Shown piece by piece: positions 5,982 to 7,806 of a DNA stretch of 7,806 nucleotides. Location: contig JALOQO010000021.1 in the NCBI GenBank assembly GCA_025453305.1, forward strand, positions 1 through 7,806, in the 5' to 3' direction. The DNA comes from Patescibacteria group bacterium. GTDB lineage: Bacteria; Patescibacteriota; Saccharimonadia; Saccharimonadales; CAIOMD01. Made by a program: the position numbers and the translations under genes. The notes beneath the pieces were generated by a model. It made no database searches, had not been told where the DNA came from, and was given only the letters and a program-made list of their open reading frames with translations. Every line of letters starts with the position of its first letter. The first letter of the stretch is position 1.

Positions 5982-7238
5982 TTTTGTAGCTAGCTCTTTA
6001 ACCTGGTTTTTTATTTCTGATAGTTTAGCCGGATCGTTTCGATGCTTCATTGCATCTACTATCCAAATGGCTAGCTGCGGCATATCTTTTTGTACGAATC
6101 CGCGAGTAGTGATTGCTGGTGTACCCAACCTGATGCCACTAGGTTTAAATGGTGGCAACGGGTCGTCTGGTATAACATTTTTATTAACCGTAAGTCCAGC
6201 CGAATCTAGTGCTATTTCGGCCTCTAGGCCATTTATTTTTAGTGATTTATATACATCTAAGACCATCATATGATTATCAGTGCCGTTTGTAACTAGCTTT
6301 ATACCCAGCTTCATTAACTCATCTGCCAACGATTTAGCGTTTGCAATTACCTGATGGGCATAAACCTCAAATTCCGGTCTAAGGGCTTCGTTAAAAGCTA
6401 CAGCCTTAGCGAGTATTGTGTTCATATGGGGGCCGCCTTGCACACCCGGGAATACAGTTCTATCTATAAGAGTAGGGATATTTTCTACAGTTTTTTCTAT
6501 TGCCACCAGCGGGTTACTGGCAACACCTTTGCTTAAAATCATACCAGATCTTGGACCCCTTAAGGTCTTGTGTGTAGTTGTAGTCATGATATGAAAACCG
6601 TAATCAAATGGGTTTTTTAGTGCTTTACCAGCAATTAGCCCAGCCAAATGAGCTATATCGGCCATTAGTACAGCATTATTATCTTTGCCTATTTGAGCAA
6701 ACTTAGCATAATCTAGCTCGCGAGGATAAGAAGAAAATCCAGCTAAGATTATTTTTGGTTTATGCTTATCTGCTAATAATGCTAGTTCTTCGTAATCTAG
6801 CTCGCCGGTTTCGGTATCCTTAATTTTGTATCTAACAAAATTGTATTGTTTAGCTAAAACGGTTACCGGGTGTCCATGAGTTAAATGCCCACCATGGCTT
6901 AAATCCATAGCAAGAACAGTATCACCTGGATTTAGCCAAGCGTGATATACAGATTCGTTAGCTTGAGCGCCAGAATGAGGCTGTACATTAGCGTGATCTG
7001 CTTTAAACAAATTTTTTGCAGCTTCAATTGCATAAATCTCTACTTTATCGGTGTTTTCTTGGCCACCATAATATCGCCTACCCGGATAACCCTCTGAATA
7101 TTTGTTAGTAAAAACGCTACCCAGAGCATCTAGTACATCCGTGCTTACATAGTTTTCAGAAGGTATCAGCTCTAATCCTTCGTGTTGTCTTTTTTGTTCA
7201 GCTTCTAATAGGTCTTGTAGTTCTTTGATTGAAATCAT
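5952..7238 (-). CDS. glyA: Serine hydroxymethyltransferase (GlyA)
   Basis: A cytoplasmic pyridoxal-phosphate enzyme that converts serine and tetrahydrofolate to glycine and methylene-tetrahydrofolate, the main source of one-carbon units. At 428 residues it is full length. Visible motifs are LIPSEN (24-29), SEGYPGRRYYGG (48-59), PHSGAQANESVY (87-98), DLSHGGHLTHG (112-122), ADIAHLAGL (193-201, with the cofactor-binding aspartate), TTTTHKTLRGPRSG (219-232, the Schiff-base lysine at 224) and SGIRLGTPA (367-375, with the substrate-carboxylate arginine at 370). The start is the first ATG of the frame; it has no Shine-Dalgarno but a -10 box seven bases upstream. It diverges from murA across 68 bp, and its end overlaps the end of rel by 30 bp. 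Confidence 0.98.
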   Translation of the reverse strand: MISIKELQDLLEAEQKRQHEGLELIPSENYVSTDVLDALGSVFTNKYSEGYPGRRYYGGQENTDKVEIYAIEAAKNLFKADHANVQPHSGAQANESVYHAWLNPGDTVLAMDLSHGGHLTHGHPVTVLAKQYNFVRYKIKDTETGELDYEELALLADKHKPKIILAGFSSYPRELDYAKFAQIGKDNNAVLMADIAHLAGLIAGKALKNPFDYGFHIMTTTTHKTLRGPRSGMILSKGVASNPLVAIEKTVENIPTLIDRTVFPGVQGGPHMNTILAKAVAFNEALRPEFEVYAHQVIANAKSLADELMKLGIKLVTNGTDNHMMVLDVYKSLKINGLEAEIALDSAGLTVNKNVIPDDPLPPFKPSGIRLGTPAITTRGFVQKDMPQLAIWIVDAMKHRNDPAKLSEIKNQVKELATKLPLPSDKPQ

Positions 7239-7245
7239 ATTAGTT

Positions 7246-7257
7246 ATTATATATCAA
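7246..7257 (-). promoter_or_regulatory. -10 promoter region of glyA, predicted leaderless start
   Basis: On the minus strand TTGATATATAAT contains TATAAT at 7251-7246, ending seven bases before the ATG at 7238, with a second possible register (TG-A-TATATA). Transcription would start at or beside the start codon. No clear -35. Confidence 0.5.
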
Positions 7258-7294
7258 TCATCGAAATTATACATATATTGACATATTTGATATA
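7250..7294. repeat. Inverted repeat TATATCAA / TTGATATA spanning the glyA-murA divergent promoters
   Basis: TATATCAA (7250-7257) and its exact complement TTGATATA (7287-7294) flank 29 bp, and a related TTGACATA lies at 7278-7285. Each arm overlaps the -10 region of one divergent gene, so part of the symmetry comes from two facing TTGATATA(TA)AT promoters. It could also be an operator for the XRE domain fused to MurA. Function is inferred. Confidence 0.35.
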
Positions 7295-7296
7295 AT
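7288..7296 (+). promoter_or_regulatory. Extended -10 promoter of murA
   Basis: TGATATAAT (7288-7296) is a perfect extended -10, ending ten bases before the murA ATG. A TATACA at 7268-7273 (four of six -35 bases, 17-bp spacing) is a possible -35. The leader would be about 3 nt, so any AGG (7300-7302) can hardly act as a Shine-Dalgarno. Confidence 0.55.
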
Positions 7297-7306
7297 TATA
7301 GGTACT

Positions 7307-7806
7307 ATGAGTAACAATAATCAAAAAATAGGTCACTTAATTACTAAAATAAGACAAGAAAGGGGTTTAACCCAAGCAGAGTTCGCTAGGAGATTAGGTA
7401 CAAGCCAATCGGCAGTTAACAGAATAGAGCAGGGCAAGCAAAATTTAAGTTTAGACACGATATCAAGGATTAGCACAGCACTAGGTAAAGATATTATCAC
7501 CCTTAACCCCAAAGTATTAAATTTTGAGATAAATGGTGGTAAAGAACTAAGTGGCGAATTAGAAATGAAGTCCTCTAAAAACGCTACGGTAGCCATTATT
7601 GCCGGGTCGCTACTAAACAAAGGTGTCACTACCATAGAAAATGCACCGCGCATAGAAGAGGTGTTTCGCTTATTAGAAGTATTGGAAAGTCTAGGTGTTC
7701 AGGTTAGATGGATAAAAGATAAAGATCTTGATCTTGTTGTGGATAAAAGGATGCAGCGAAAGATTGAGGAAAGAACTGGATCTGAATGTGGCCCAGACGC
7801 TGACGC
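7307..7806 (+). CDS. murA: UDP-N-acetylglucosamine 1-carboxyvinyltransferase (MurA) with N-terminal XRE HTH domain (partial, runs off right edge)
   Basis: The frame from the ATG at 7307 is open to the window end (166 codons). Residues 8-66 are a clear Cro/C1-type helix-turn-helix: IGHLITKIRQERGLTQAEFA, then LGTSQSAVNRIEQGKQNLSL. After a short link (67-72), residues from about 73 match the start of MurA: NGGKELSGELEMKSSKNATV (76-95) with the catalytic-site Lys91-Asn92 pair, and then IENAPRIEEVFRLLEVLESLG (110-130, the 'NxPxxxDV' segment). MurA transfers enolpyruvate from phosphoenolpyruvate to UDP-GlcNAc, the committed step of peptidoglycan synthesis in the cytoplasm. Ordinary MurA has no DNA-binding domain, so the fusion suggests an enzyme that may also regulate transcription. 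The fusion is in one uninterrupted frame with no internal start near the junction except ATG at Met87, which would remove the first strand of the enzyme. The active-site cysteine loop lies outside the window. Confidence 0.9.
   Translation, partial: MSNNNQKIGHLITKIRQERGLTQAEFARRLGTSQSAVNRIEQGKQNLSLDTISRISTALGKDIITLNPKVLNFEINGGKELSGELEMKSSKNATVAIIAGSLLNKGVTTIENAPRIEEVFRLLEVLESLGVQVRWIKDKDLDLVVDKRMQRKIEERTGSECGPDAD

Noticed and set aside
5962..6273. Plus-strand open frame of 103 codons opposite the end of glyA
   Set aside because: The glyA frame carries conserved SHMT residues here; the plus-strand product is a shadow without motifs.
7278..7283. Perfect TTGACA as the -35 of murA
   Set aside because: It lies only 7 bp before the TATAAT at 7291-7296, and at 17-bp spacing the -10 would be GGTACT touching the ATG, so it does not form a working promoter.
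7333..7653. Minus-strand open frame of 106 codons opposite murA
   Set aside because: It is the antisense shadow of a clear HTH-MurA frame on the plus strand and has no recognisable domain.

Overview
The window is a tightly packed, AT-rich piece of bacterial chromosome. It holds seven recognisable genes: a partial transposase, a DEAD-box RNA helicase, an MgtE magnesium channel, an XRE regulator with a DUF3467-like tail, murB, a short RelA/SpoT homologue, glyA, and the first third of an HTH-fused murA (eight counting both cut genes). Gaps are tiny, neighbouring 3' ends overlap, and all complete genes read through with TGA used only as a stop (murB). The compactness, short Rel, HTH-MurA fusion and helicase with a basic N-terminal extension fit a reduced-genome Patescibacteria/CPR bacterium, most likely Saccharibacteria (TM7). 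That placement is inference from gene character, not a computed phylogeny.

Layout. Positions 1-130 (minus) are the start of a zinc-ribbon transposase cut by the window edge. Positions 131-323 hold a good sigma-70-type promoter, a roughly 100-nt leader with a hairpin, and a Shine-Dalgarno site for the helicase (324-1529, plus). The helicase converges on mgtE (minus) with an 8-bp overlap. Upstream of mgtE on the same strand is the XRE-DUF3467 gene. A 75-bp divergent intergenic region separates it from murB (plus), which overlaps rel by the 4-bp ATGA arrangement. rel converges on glyA (minus) with a 30-bp overlap. A 68-bp divergent region then separates glyA from murA (plus), which runs off the right end.

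How the genes relate. murA and murB encode the two enzymes of the first committed steps of peptidoglycan precursor synthesis (UDP-GlcNAc to UDP-MurNAc). murB is translationally coupled to a (p)ppGpp synthetase/hydrolase, so wall synthesis and the stringent response share a transcript. Both mur genes are tied to an XRE helix-turn-helix: murB by divergent pairing with an XRE gene, murA by direct N-terminal fusion. This is the most interesting theme of the window.

Regulation. Several genes (murB, glyA, murA, probably mgtE) have a -10 box only 6-13 nt upstream of the ATG and no convincing Shine-Dalgarno, which predicts leaderless or nearly leaderless mRNAs. The helicase, with its long structured leader, is the exception. 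A perfect 9-bp direct repeat in the XRE/murB region and an 8-bp inverted repeat across the two glyA/murA -10 boxes are candidate operators. No rRNA, tRNA, CRISPR array or intrinsic terminator was found.
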